Of a DNA stretch of 64,000 nucleotides, positions 1 to 8,536 are shown in pieces; the first letter of the stretch is position 1, and every line of letters begins with the position of its first letter. A program made the translations under genes and the position numbers. The DNA lies in NCBI RefSeq assembly GCF_028748185.1, contig NZ_CP118164.1, positions 6,891,729-6,955,728 on the forward strand, given 5' to 3'. The stretch comes from Bremerella sp. P1. Its GTDB lineage: Bacteria > Planctomycetota > Planctomycetia > Pirellulales > Pirellulaceae. Under the pieces are notes generated by a model. The model searched no databases and was not told the origin of the DNA. It worked only from the letters and a program-made list of their open reading frames with translations.

Positions 1-1
1 C

Positions 2-340
2 GAGGCCCGCTTTCTGGATCTCTTCCAGGAAGACCTGAGCGAGTACGACGACGCCCAGATCGGTGCCGCCGTTCGCGACGTGCAGCGCGACACCAAGGCC
101 ACTCTCAACCGCTTGTTCGCCATCAGCCCAGTGCGTGGTGAAGAAGAAGGGGGCCGTATCGATCTGCCTGAGTCGTTCGACGCCAGCGAGATTCGCCTGG
201 TCGGCAACGTGCAAAACGAAAAGCCTTCAGCCGGGACGCTCGTGCATCGCGGCTGGAAGGCCACCAAGTGCGACGTGCCTAAGTTCAACGGCACGCTCGA
301 GCAGGCCCAAGTGCTCAATCCGGCAGAAGTGGAGGTCTAA
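2..340 (+). CDS. DUF2760 family protein (3' end only)
   Basis: The reading frame is open from the first bases of the window to the stop at 338-340, so only the C-terminal ~112 residues are present. I recognise the segment with GWKATKCDVPKF and the terminal NPAEVEV as DUF2760-like; this is from memory, not a search. The gene ends 3 nt before the Hsp70 gene and is on the same strand, so the two are almost certainly co-transcribed. DUF2760 genes are found next to unusual Hsp70 genes in several bacteria, which suggests a partner or regulator of those chaperones. The function is unknown. An internal ATG-type start near 80 exists but is not the true start. Confidence 0.75.
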   Translation, partial: EARFLDLFQEDLSEYDDAQIGAAVRDVQRDTKATLNRLFAISPVRGEEEGGRIDLPESFDASEIRLVGNVQNEKPSAGTLVHRGWKATKCDVPKFNGTLEQAQVLNPAEVEV

Positions 341-343
341 ACC

Positions 344-2131
344 ATGGCAGCGAAATATGTCATCGGCGTCGACCTCGGTACGACCAATAGCGTCATCGCC
401 TACAGCGACCTGGAAGCGGAACAGCCCGTCGTCGAGTTGTTAGAGATTCCGCAACTGGTCGCGGCCAGCACGATCGAAAACCGCAAGTCGCTTCCTTCCT
501 TCTTGTACCTCGCGACCGAGGCCGATCAGGAAGGTGGCAAGCTCGGGCTGCCGTGGGACGAAAGCCAAACGTACGCCACCGGCGAGTGGGCTCGGCGTCA
601 GTCGGCCGATACGCCAGACCGGACGGTCGGCGGGGCGAAGAGCTGGCTCTCGCATCATAAGGTCGACCGGCAAGGCAATATCCTTCCTTGGAACGCACCG
701 GAAGAGGTCGGCAAGATCTCGCCGGTCGAAGCTTCCAAGCGATATCTTCAGCACCTGGTCGCTGCCTGGAACGAAGCTCAGCCCGAGCATGCGTTCGCCG
801 ATCAAGCGGTCGTGCTGACGGTACCGGCTTCGTTCGATGCCAGTGCCCGCGAGCTGACGCACGAAGCGGCCATCGCGGCTGGTTTCCCGGCCGACTTTAC
901 CTTGCTGGAAGAACCCCAAGCTGCCGTCTACTCGTGGCTTGGCCACATGGGCGACAAGTGGCGGAAGGCCCTCAAGGTCGGCGACAAACTGCTGGTCTGC
1001 GACGTGGGTGGTGGTACGACCGACCTGACGCTGATCACCGTCGAAGAAGAAGGGGGCGAACTGGTCCTCAAACGGATGGCCGTCGGCAATCACCTGTTGG
1101 TGGGCGGCGACAACATGGACCTTGCCCTGGCGTTTCATGTGGCCGAACTGTTCAAAGAGAAGAACGTCACGCTCGATCCGTGGCAGTCGGTCTCGCTGTG
1201 GCACAGCTGCCGAGCAGCCAAGGAACAACTGCTGCAAGAGGACGGCCCCGACAAGCATCCAGTCAGCATCCTGGGCCGCGGCAGCAAGTTGATCGCCAAG
1301 ACAGTTTCCGTCGACGTCGAGCGCGAGCCGATCAAGCAGATGCTGCTCGAAGGCTTTTTCCCTGCTTGTGCGGCGACCGATAAACCAGAGCGAGGCTTCG
1401 TTTCCGGTTTTCAGGAACTCGGTTTGCCATTTGAATCGGACCCAGCCGTTACGCGGCACCTGGCCGAGTTTCTGGCGCAACATTCCGAGAAAGCAGGCAG
1501 CGCGATCCATCCGACGCACGTGCTGTTCAACGGTGGCGTGTTCAAGAGCGAACCGTTCCAAACGCGATTGATGGAAACCATCGGTTCGTGGCAACCGGAA
1601 CTGCCACCGCAGCGACTGGAAGGGGATCACGACCTCGACTACGCGGTCGCTCGTGGTGCAACCTTCTACGGCTGGCAGAAAGAGAAGGGGGGCATTCGCA
1701 TTCGCGGCGGAACGGCCCAGGCCTATTACGTCGGGATTCAGACATCAGGCCTGGCAATCCCCGGTGCCCCACGTCCGCTGCATCTGCTGAACGTGGTGCC
1801 GATCGGCATGGAAGAAGGAACCGAGACCGATGTACCCAGCGCCGAGATCGGCCTGGTAGTCGGCGAGACGACCAAGTTCCGTTTTTTCTCTTCGCCGATT
1901 CGCAAAGACGACAAGCCTGGCCAGATGATCCAGCGGTGGGACGAAGCCGAGATTTCCGAGACCGACAGCTTGGAAGCTTCCTTGCCGCGCGACGACAAGA
2001 TCAACGAGCCCTACGTGCCGGTGACCTTCCACAGCAAGGTAACCGAGCTCGGCATGCTCGAGCTGTGGTGCGTCAGCAGCAAAACCTCCGGCCGCTGGAA
2101 ATTAGAGTTCAACGTCCGCGAAGAGGACTAA
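344..2131 (+). CDS. Hsp70 family protein (divergent DnaK-like ATPase)
   Basis: This 595-residue protein has the Hsp70 actin-like ATPase fold. Phosphate loop 1 is DLGTTNS at residues 10-16, a connect segment LTVPASFD lies near 160-170, phosphate loop 2 VCDVGGGTTDLTL near 221-235, and the adenosine motif VLFNGGVFKSEPF near 390-400. The C-terminal ~150 residues are beta-rich but do not resemble the DnaK substrate-binding domain with its helical lid. The start ATG is 3 nt after the DUF2760 stop. The protein resembles its downstream neighbour over its whole length (for example shared KSWLSH and ELWC segments). It is probably a specialised cytosolic chaperone or ATPase switch, not housekeeping DnaK; client unknown. 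Confidence 0.93.
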   Translation: MAAKYVIGVDLGTTNSVIAYSDLEAEQPVVELLEIPQLVAASTIENRKSLPSFLYLATEADQEGGKLGLPWDESQTYATGEWARRQSADTPDRTVGGAKSWLSHHKVDRQGNILPWNAPEEVGKISPVEASKRYLQHLVAAWNEAQPEHAFADQAVVLTVPASFDASARELTHEAAIAAGFPADFTLLEEPQAAVYSWLGHMGDKWRKALKVGDKLLVCDVGGGTTDLTLITVEEEGGELVLKRMAVGNHLLVGGDNMDLALAFHVAELFKEKNVTLDPWQSVSLWHSCRAAKEQLLQEDGPDKHPVSILGRGSKLIAKTVSVDVEREPIKQMLLEGFFPACAATDKPERGFVSGFQELGLPFESDPAVTRHLAEFLAQHSEKAGSAIHPTHVLFNGGVFKSEPFQTRLMETIGSWQPELPPQRLEGDHDLDYAVARGATFYGWQKEKGGIRIRGGTAQAYYVGIQTSGLAIPGAPRPLHLLNVVPIGMEEGTETDVPSAEIGLVVGETTKFRFFSSPIRKDDKPGQMIQRWDEAEISETDSLEASLPRDDKINEPYVPVTFHSKVTELGMLELWCVSSKTSGRWKLEFNVREED

Positions 2132-2152
2132 GCCTCGAATCTACCTAATCTC

Positions 2153-2191
2153 GTCCCCTCGCCCCTGAGGGGAGAGGGTTAGGGTGAGGGG
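2153..2191. repeat. Intergenic GAGGGG-type palindromic repeat
   Basis: A short C/G-rich stretch in which cccctcgcccctgagg is followed by ggggagagggttagggtgagggg, able to fold back on itself. Repeats of this type are scattered between genes in many bacterial genomes. It lies 20 nt after the first Hsp70 stop and could also work as a weak terminator or mRNA stabiliser. Confidence 0.5.
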
Positions 2192-2209
2192 CTACGAAAC
2201 AAGAGAAGC

Positions 2210-2377
2210 CTTAGCCACCGAGGACACAGAGAGCACCGAGGGAAGAAAAGAAGTTCAACCGCGGATTACGCAGATAAACGCGGATAAGTAATAAGGAAGT
2301 CGCGTCTTGCGAATCCCATCCGTGCTATCCGCGAAATCCGCGATTAAACCCTCTTCTTTGTGTGCTCTGTGGCTAAT
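2210..2377. repeat. Long imperfect palindromic intergenic element
   Basis: The left arm (2210-2231, cttagccaccgaggacacag) is nearly the reverse complement of the right arm (2356-2377, ending ctctgtggctaa). The inner parts, rich in cgcggat and atccgcg, also pair imperfectly. The whole gap between the two Hsp70 genes is therefore one large potential hairpin. A matching fragment, ctctgtgtcctctgtggctt, recurs at 5397-5416 after the second Hsp70 gene. Elements built from these words are dispersed in planctomycete and verrucomicrobial genomes and often cause false ORF calls. No coding function is likely. Confidence 0.7.
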
Positions 2378-2395
2378 CAAGAAACCACTCCCACC

Positions 2396-5242
2396 ATGTC
2401 CATCGTCAAAGCAACCTCCGCTCAGCCACGCCCTGGCGACGAAGAGGAACTCCCCAGCCGCTATCTGGTCGGCATCGATCTCGGCACGACCAACTCGGCC
2501 GTGACCTTCCTCGATACGCAGACCGAAGGTGCCAGCATCGAGACCTTCGCGGCCCCCCAGGTCATCGCCCCCGGCCAGATCGAAGCGCGGACGACGCTGC
2601 CGTCGTTTCACTATCAATCGGCCCAAGGAGAGTTCGCCCAGGACGCATTGCGTCTGCCGTGGAGCAAGTCGGACGAAACGACCGCCGTCGGAGCGTTTGC
2701 CCGCGACCACGGCACAAGCGTCCCTGGCCGCATGATCAACTCGGCCAAGAGTTGGCTCTCGCACTCTGGCGTCGACCGTACCGCCGCACTATTACCGTGG
2801 CATGGCAGCGCGGATGTCGAAAAGCTTTCGCCGGTCGAAGTCAGCAGCCGCTACCTCCAGCACGTGCGTCGTGCATGGAACGATCAGTTCAAGTCGGAAC
2901 CGCTTGAAGAGCAAGACATCGTGCTGACGCTGCCGGCGTCGTTCGATGAAATCGCGCGTGAGCTGACCGTCGAAGCGGCCAAGCAGGCAGGGCTCGATCG
3001 CGTGGTCCTCATCGAAGAACCGCAAGCCGCGTTCTACGACTGGTTGGCCAAGCATGCCGACAGTTGGCAGCAGCACGTTTCGCCAGGGCAGACGATCCTG
3101 GTGTGTGACATTGGTGGTGGTACGAGCGACTTCACGCTCATCCGTGCCCGGGCAGGCGAAGAGAACCTGGTGCAGTTCCATCGCGTGGCGGTCGGCGAAC
3201 ACCTGATCCTGGGTGGCGACAACCTCGACCTGGCCTTGGCGCATCATCTGGAACAAAAGCTTTCGCCCAAGGATAAGCTACCGGCCGATCGTTGGTCGAT
3301 CCTGGTGCGGCGATGTCGTCAGATCAAAGAGACGTTCCTCGGCCCCGATGCCCCGGACTCGCAGACGGTCAGTCTTCCGGCACTGGGCTCGAAGCTGATT
3401 GGCGGTGCTTTGCAGTGCGAAGTGACGCGAGAAGAAGTCCACCAGGTACTGGCCGAAGGCTTCTTGCCTGATTGTGAACTGACCGACGAGCCTGACACGC
3501 GGACCTCTGGCTTTCAGGAGTTTGGCTTGCCGTACGCCCCCGATGCGGCGATCACGCGGTGGCTGGCCTACTTCCTGCGAACGCATCATGAAGTGATCGA
3601 AGAAGAGAGCCGCCACGCGAGCGGATCCGTTCGTCCCGATTTGGTTCTATTGAACGGTGGCTTCTTCGAATCGCCGGTGCTGAAAGAGCGTCTGCTCGAC
3701 GTCCTGACTCGCTGGTTCACCCAGGACGATGCCAACTGGCAGCCGGTCCTGCTGGAGAATCAGCATCTCGACCTGGCGGTCTCGCGCGGGGCAACTTACT
3801 ACGGCCAAGTCCGCCGCGGCACTGGCGTCAAGATCACGGCCAACCTGGCCCGCACGTATTACATTGGGATCGGCAGCGGCGAAGCGACCGAGGCGTTATG
3901 TCTGTTGCCGGCAACGACCGAGCCGGGACAAGAGATCGACCTCGACCTGACGTTCCAGCTGCGTGTGTCGGAGCCGGTCGAGTTTCCCCTGTTCATTTCC
4001 AGCACGCGTCTGATCGACGAGCCAGGGCAACTGGTGCCGATCGATCCGCAGCAGATCAAAGCCTTGCCGCCGATCCGTACGGTGCTGCGGGCCCGGCGAC
4101 GCGCCGAAGCGGAAACGATTCCGGTGCATCTGCACGCCAAGCTGACCGAGATCGGCACCATTGAACTGTGGTGCGCTCAGGTCGACAGCGACCGGACGTG
4201 GCGTCTGCAATTCGACATTCGTAGCGCCACGCAGACCGATGTCGCCGCGCACGAGTCGGCCAAGGAAGCGGAAGGGATGCTCGATGAGTCGCTGTGGAAC
4301 GAAGCGGCTCAGGTCCTGAACGAAACGTTCGGCGAAGACGCATCCCGCAAGCCGCAGCCGCTAATCAAAGATCTGGACGCGGCTTTGGAGATGCGGCGTG
4401 ACGAGTGGCCGACTTCGCTGTTGCGGCGGATGTGGGAACACCTGATGGACCTGGAGGCAGGCCGCAGCAAGAGCCCCACGCACGAGTCGCGCTGGCTGAA
4501 CCTGACCGGATACTGCCTACGGCCTGGGTATGGCCTGGCACTCGATGACTGGCGGGTTTCCGAGACGTGGAAGCTGCTGCAAGGCAAGGTGCTGCACAAC
4601 GACGACAATTGCCGCAATCAATCGCTCATCCTCTGGCGGCGGATCGCCGGGGGACTCAATCGCGGGCAGCAACTAGCCATCGCCGAACCCCTTCTGGTCG
4701 CCACGCGGGCGATGCACAAGCGAATGACCAGCGGTGGCGGAGGAAGCGCCGCCGCGACGTTCACCCCGCAACAAGCGATCGAAGCATGGCGTCTCTTGGG
4801 AAGCCTGGAACTGCTTGGTGCTCAAGAGAAAACCGAGATCGGTCGCATGCTGGTCGACCTGCTGGGCAAGAAGAAACTGGAACCGGCCCGCGGTGCGATG
4901 GCGTGGACGATTGGCCGCTTGGGAACTCGCACGCCCGTGTATGGCCCGCTCAATACGCTGGTTCCGAAAGAGATCGCGGCGAAGTGGCTAACAGCGATTA
5001 TCAAGCAGAAGAGCACCGACCGAGCCGACCTGCTGGCCGTAATGCAACTGGCTCGCCGCACTGACGACCGCTACCGCGACCTGGCCGAAGATGCCCGCGA
5101 CCAGGCGGCGACTTGGCTAGAGCAGCAGAAAGCAACCGAGCACTGGGTCCGCATCGTCCGCGACGGTGGTCAGCTGGATGAAGAAGAACAGTCGCAGATC
5201 TTTGGCGAGAGCTTGCCAACCGGCTTGACGCTGGTTCGTTAA
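2396..5242 (+). CDS. Hsp70 family protein with long C-terminal extension (DUF3731-like)
   Basis: I chose the ATG at 2396 (948 residues), because the longer GTG start at 2360 lies inside the palindromic repeat. The ATPase domain carries DLGTTNSAV near residues 24-32, LTLPASFDE, VCDIGGGTSDFTL and LLNGGFFESPVL. A beta-rich region like that of the neighbouring Hsp70 ends near residue 615 (LTEIGTIELWC). About 330 mostly helical residues follow that the neighbour lacks; I infer the DUF3731 domain known at the C-terminus of some bacterial Hsp70 proteins. The gene is 264 nt after the first Hsp70 gene, with repeats between. The pair plus DUF2760 probably forms one functional unit of unknown role. Confidence 0.9.
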   Translation: MSIVKATSAQPRPGDEEELPSRYLVGIDLGTTNSAVTFLDTQTEGASIETFAAPQVIAPGQIEARTTLPSFHYQSAQGEFAQDALRLPWSKSDETTAVGAFARDHGTSVPGRMINSAKSWLSHSGVDRTAALLPWHGSADVEKLSPVEVSSRYLQHVRRAWNDQFKSEPLEEQDIVLTLPASFDEIARELTVEAAKQAGLDRVVLIEEPQAAFYDWLAKHADSWQQHVSPGQTILVCDIGGGTSDFTLIRARAGEENLVQFHRVAVGEHLILGGDNLDLALAHHLEQKLSPKDKLPADRWSILVRRCRQIKETFLGPDAPDSQTVSLPALGSKLIGGALQCEVTREEVHQVLAEGFLPDCELTDEPDTRTSGFQEFGLPYAPDAAITRWLAYFLRTHHEVIEEESRHASGSVRPDLVLLNGGFFESPVLKERLLDVLTRWFTQDDANWQPVLLENQHLDLAVSRGATYYGQVRRGTGVKITANLARTYYIGIGSGEATEALCLLPATTEPGQEIDLDLTFQLRVSEPVEFPLFISSTRLIDEPGQLVPIDPQQIKALPPIRTVLRARRRAEAETIPVHLHAKLTEIGTIELWCAQVDSDRTWRLQFDIRSATQTDVAAHESAKEAEGMLDESLWNEAAQVLNETFGEDASRKPQPLIKDLDAALEMRRDEWPTSLLRRMWEHLMDLEAGRSKSPTHESRWLNLTGYCLRPGYGLALDDWRVSETWKLLQGKVLHNDDNCRNQSLILWRRIAGGLNRGQQLAIAEPLLVATRAMHKRMTSGGGGSAAATFTPQQAIEAWRLLGSLELLGAQEKTEIGRMLVDLLGKKKLEPARGAMAWTIGRLGTRTPVYGPLNTLVPKEIAAKWLTAIIKQKSTDRADLLAVMQLARRTDDRYRDLAEDARDQAATWLEQQKATEHWVRIVRDGGQLDEEEQSQIFGESLPTGLTLVR

Positions 5243-5250
5243 CCAATCCT

Positions 5251-5392
5251 GGGTGCCACGCCCAAGTCCGCTTGGGCGTGTCTTAAACCGCGTGAGTGCT
5301 ACGAAACCCAAGCGAATCGAAACGCCAAGCACCTCGAAGATGGTCGCCTGAGCCTGCCTTCGCACGCCCAAGAAGACTTGGGCGTGGCACCC
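5251..5392. repeat. BIME-like pair of identical hairpins in inverted arrangement
   Basis: Two hairpins share the same perfect 10-bp stem cacgcccaag / cttgggcgtg, one at 5257-5280 with loop tccg and one at 5363-5386 with loop aaga. The outer ends, gggtgccacgcccaagtc at 5251-5268 and its exact reverse complement at 5375-5392, make the whole 142-bp block one larger inverted repeat. It sits between the second Hsp70 gene and the convergent LOG-family gene. The arrangement resembles REP/BIME elements; there is no T-run, so it is not a classical terminator. Confidence 0.7.
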
Positions 5393-5435
5393 CGGCTCTG
5401 TGTCCTCTGTGGCTTTTCCTTATCTACCGCGCTGC

Positions 5436-6020
5436 TCACGTCTCCGAGCGATCAATCCACCGTGGTTGTTCGTGCGGGTGGGCGGCGATGAGTTGCTGCA
5501 GGGCTTCGGCCGGGTCGCTGGCCGTCAGCAGCAGGCTGCGACAATCGGCCGACATGAACTCTTGGTCGGCGGCCTGATCGAGCATGGCCAGCAGGGGATC
5601 GAAAAAGCCTTCGATGTTCAAGAGACCGCACGGCTTGTGGTGGAAGCCGAGTTGGGCCCAGGTGATGACCTCGAACAGTTCTTCCAGCGTTCCGTACCCG
5701 CCGGGCAGGGCCAGAAAACCGTCGGACAGATCCGACATCTTTGCTTTCCGCTGATGCATCGAATCGACGACGATCAGGTCGGTCACACCGTGGTGGGCCA
5801 GTTCTCGTTCGACGAGCGCTCCGGGGATGACGCCGATCACTTCGCCCCCGGCTGCCAGCACGGCATCGGCCAGGGCACCCATCATGCCGACTTTGCCGCC
5901 ACCATAGATGAGCTGAATCTTGTGCTCGGCCATCAATTGGCCCAGCTGGGTAGCGACCTGAGCATAGGCAGGTCGGCTTCCGGATGCCGACCCGCAAAAG
6001 ACACACAAACTTTCCATCAT
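5436..6020 (-). CDS. LOG family protein (TIGR00730; cytokinin riboside 5'-monophosphate phosphoribohydrolase-like)
   Basis: A 194-residue Rossmann-fold protein with the two LOG signatures: SMHQRKAKM at residues 87-95 (R91, K92) and PGGYGTLEE at 106-114. The N-terminus CVFCGSASG and the IYGGGKVGMMG segment are also typical. Family members hydrolyse nucleoside 5'-monophosphates with N6-modified bases, or other nucleotides, at the N-glycosidic bond; in bacteria the physiological substrate is often uncertain. The start is the ATG at 6020; another ATG lies at 6017 and a TTG at 6023. Length is normal for the family. It is convergent with the Hsp70 gene across the repeat block and probably monocistronic. 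Confidence 0.93.
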   Translation of the reverse strand: MMESLCVFCGSASGSRPAYAQVATQLGQLMAEHKIQLIYGGGKVGMMGALADAVLAAGGEVIGVIPGALVERELAHHGVTDLIVVDSMHQRKAKMSDLSDGFLALPGGYGTLEELFEVITWAQLGFHHKPCGLLNIEGFFDPLLAMLDQAADQEFMSADCRSLLLTASDPAEALQQLIAAHPHEQPRWIDRSET

Positions 6021-6053
6021 CAATTCCGTTGGGATGGAATGACCACGAATGCG

Positions 6054-7088
6054 TTACTTCGCCGACAAAGCGAAATCGCCTCGCATGTCACGCCATACAC
6101 AGTGAATGTGATTGGCCGGGTTGCCTGAGACGTCCGGCTGAGCGTTGACGAATTCAATGAGAAACGTTTCGCCCTGAACGCGATAGTAATGCGGAATGCC
6201 ATCCTTGAAACCACCAGCCCAGGCAAAGTGAATGCCATCCCAGCCAGCGGCTTCCAGGTCGGCGTAACGCTTGGCTGCGACGTCCTGCGGCATGGCCGAG
6301 ACGTAGGCTTCGATCAGCTTCTTCAGCGTGGCCTTCTGGTCGGCGGTCAGGTCGGTCCAGGCAATGCCTTCAGCAGCGGTTTGCGGCGGGTGAGGTTCGC
6401 CCGCGTTGCGGATCTCGGCAGGGCACTTCTCGGCGATCACAGCCGTCTCGAGTTGTTCCTTCGAGAGCGAGTTGACCAAGCCGAACGCGACTTCTTCTTC
6501 GGCCTTCAGCACTTCCATCCCCTTGGGGTAGCCAGCGAGGACTTGCTCTTTGACTTCGGCCGGGTTGGTGGCAAAGAACTGCGGCGTCGACGAAACGACC
6601 TTATCACCTTCGACGACGAAGTTCAGCGAGAGGTGATGCCCTTCGAAGCTCAGGCCCCAGCGGCTATCCGCTTTAGGTTCGCCGAAGATGGTCACGTAGT
6701 AACGCTGGGTATCCCGGATCGGTCCCTTCGTCTGAATGTGCTTCAGCAGAGCTTCCAGGGAAATGATCTGGGTGGTCTTGTCGTAACCAACTTCGCTCAG
6801 TGCGACCTGAAGCAGGGCATGGGTCTTCTTGCGTTGGTCTTCGGTCATGTGCTTCATCTGCAGGCCCTTGCGTTCATCCTTGGGGATGAAGTGCCAGCCG
6901 AGACGCTGGGGGCTGTCGTACGGATAAAGCATCACCTTCTTCTGCTCGGCATCGAGCGTATCGACCAGGGCACCTGCCGCTGAGGTCATTTTCTCGCCGG
7001 TCCCGGCCAGGCGATAGAACGTGTAAGCGGAGGTCACGGTGGCCAAGGCAAGCACCACAGAGGTTACGGCAAGCAGACTTTTTCGCAC
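6054..7088 (-). CDS. Secreted DUF3500 protein
   Basis: A 344-residue protein with a GTG start at 7088 preceded by aaagga at good spacing. Residues 1-22 form a signal peptide or membrane anchor (basic RKS, then a hydrophobic stretch through LALATVTSAY). The mature part has the DUF3500 pattern: the N-terminal LDAEQKKVMLYPYDSPQRLGWHF segment (in two halves), a central RYYVTIFGEP...WGLSFEGHHLSLN region, and a C-terminal HYYRVQGETFLIEF...NHIHCVWRD region rich in His. The conserved His and Trp suggest a binding or catalytic site, but no reaction is established. It is divergent from the esterase gene upstream. Likely exported; function unknown. Confidence 0.85.
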   Translation of the reverse strand: MRKSLLAVTSVVLALATVTSAYTFYRLAGTGEKMTSAAGALVDTLDAEQKKVMLYPYDSPQRLGWHFIPKDERKGLQMKHMTEDQRKKTHALLQVALSEVGYDKTTQIISLEALLKHIQTKGPIRDTQRYYVTIFGEPKADSRWGLSFEGHHLSLNFVVEGDKVVSSTPQFFATNPAEVKEQVLAGYPKGMEVLKAEEEVAFGLVNSLSKEQLETAVIAEKCPAEIRNAGEPHPPQTAAEGIAWTDLTADQKATLKKLIEAYVSAMPQDVAAKRYADLEAAGWDGIHFAWAGGFKDGIPHYYRVQGETFLIEFVNAQPDVSGNPANHIHCVWRDMRGDFALSAK

Positions 7089-7265
7089 AGGAAGTCCTTT
7101 GGTAGGGGAGGGGAAGCAGGTAGGATATCGGACAGGTCATCAAGCGAAACAATGTGTTTCGGAGTAATATAAATTACCATGAGCCGTGGCGAATTGCATC
7201 CCGCTTATCCGCCAAACCTGCCAAACTCGGCCCCTGCCTTAACGATTTCACCCCTGGAGACCATC

Positions 7266-8156
7266 ATGCTGAAGAATCTTGCGCTGTGTTGCCTTGTCCT
7301 ATTCCTCTCGTCCACGGCCGTTTGGGCTGCTGAAGGAAAGAAGGCCCCGCTGTGGGAAGATGGTGCCCCAGGTGCCAAAGGGACCGAGGAAAAGGACATT
7401 CCCACGCTGACTACCTACCTGCCGGCCTCGGAAATCAATACCGGCTGTGCCGTGGTCGTTTTTCCGGGCGGTGGCTACGGTCATCTGGCCGTCGGGCATG
7501 AAGGGGTCGATATCGCCAACTTCTGGAATGACCTGGGCGTGGCCGCATTTGTGCTGGAATACCGTCACTCGGGTCGTGGCTACAAGCACCCTATTCCGCT
7601 GCAAGACGCCCAACGAGCCATCCGTACCGTGCGTGCTCGCGCAGAAGAGTACGGCGTTAATCCCAGTCGCATCGGTATCCAAGGCTTCTCGGCCGGCGGC
7701 CACCTGGCCTCCTCGGCAGCGACCCACTTCGACGCTGGCAACCCGGAAGCGAAAGATCCGATCGACCGCGTCAGCTGCCGACCGGACTTCGCCATTTTGT
7801 GCTACCCCGTGATCGCATTCGACCAACCGTACACGCACAAGGGATCTCAGAACAACTTGCTGGGCAAAGACGCCGACAAAGAGTTGGTCCAGTCAATGTC
7901 GAGCGAATTGCAGGTCACTTCCGACACGCCTCCGACGTTCCTCTTTCACACGACCGAAGACACCGGCGTGCCTCCCCAGAATAGCGTGGTCTTCTACCTG
8001 GCCCTGATCAAGAACAAGGTTCCGGCCGAAATGCACGTGTTCGAGAAAGGCCGCCACGGCGTTGGCCTGGCCAAGTCGATCCCCGGCACTGCCGAGTGGG
8101 GCAATCTCGCCTACCTGTGGCTGAAGAACCGCGGCATGATCGACGCAAAGAAGTAA
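7266..8156 (+). CDS. Secreted alpha/beta-hydrolase, acetyl xylan esterase-like
   Basis: The start at 7266 follows a ggaga ribosome-binding site and gives a clean signal peptide ending near WAAEG (residue 23); the longer frame from 7179 has none. The mature protein is an alpha/beta hydrolase: oxyanion region VVVFPGGGYGHLA, nucleophile elbow GFSAGGHLAS (Ser about 139 of 296), acid Asp in the HTTEDTGVPP segment, and catalytic His in KGRHGVGLA near the end. The layout matches the BD-FAE / Axe-type carbohydrate esterases common in planctomycetes. It probably deacetylates xylan or a related polysaccharide outside the cytoplasm. The start lies 178 nt from the divergent DUF3500 gene. Confidence 0.9.
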   Translation: MLKNLALCCLVLFLSSTAVWAAEGKKAPLWEDGAPGAKGTEEKDIPTLTTYLPASEINTGCAVVVFPGGGYGHLAVGHEGVDIANFWNDLGVAAFVLEYRHSGRGYKHPIPLQDAQRAIRTVRARAEEYGVNPSRIGIQGFSAGGHLASSAATHFDAGNPEAKDPIDRVSCRPDFAILCYPVIAFDQPYTHKGSQNNLLGKDADKELVQSMSSELQVTSDTPPTFLFHTTEDTGVPPQNSVVFYLALIKNKVPAEMHVFEKGRHGVGLAKSIPGTAEWGNLAYLWLKNRGMIDAKK

Positions 8157-8536
8157 GTCAGGAGGTTACCTGAGCGACCGTTTTTCGGGTAACTCAAGAG
8201 ACAATAAGAACATCGTCTTCGGCAGCTATCGACGGACTTTACATCCGCTGATGGCTGCCGAAACGCTTTCTGGAATCAGCCCGCCGTCGGGCTTTCTTTC
8301 AGGCATCGTGATATCACGTGCCACCGGTTGGAGCCTTGCAAAACGGCATCGGGCATCCACAACCCCGACCCCTGCTTGGGGGCCAGATCGTTGTTACAAC
8401 CGTTACCAGCTGACTCAAATCCCCCCTAAAACGGCATGATCTGTCAGACAAAATGCCCATTTATCCACGGGTAAAGCCGTAAGCTTCAAAAGGGAAACAA
8501 ACCAACAATCGCTTACCCATTTGGGCAGACTTGGTC
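8157..8536. other. Intergenic region with two hairpins
   Basis: No gene is supported here. A 9-bp stem, ttcggcagc at 8218-8226 with gctgccgaa at 8254-8262, is followed by a compact hairpin agcccg-ccgt-cgggct at 8278-8293 and then ttctttc. The second is a plausible Rho-independent terminator for the esterase gene, although 120 nt downstream. The rest shows no convincing structure. The small ATG frame at 8251-8439 has no family resemblance. Confidence 0.5.

Noticed and set aside
2255..2764. Minus-strand frame with FICVIRG-like end
   Set aside because: Typical false frame produced by the dispersed cgcggat palindromic repeat and the antisense of the Hsp70 gene.
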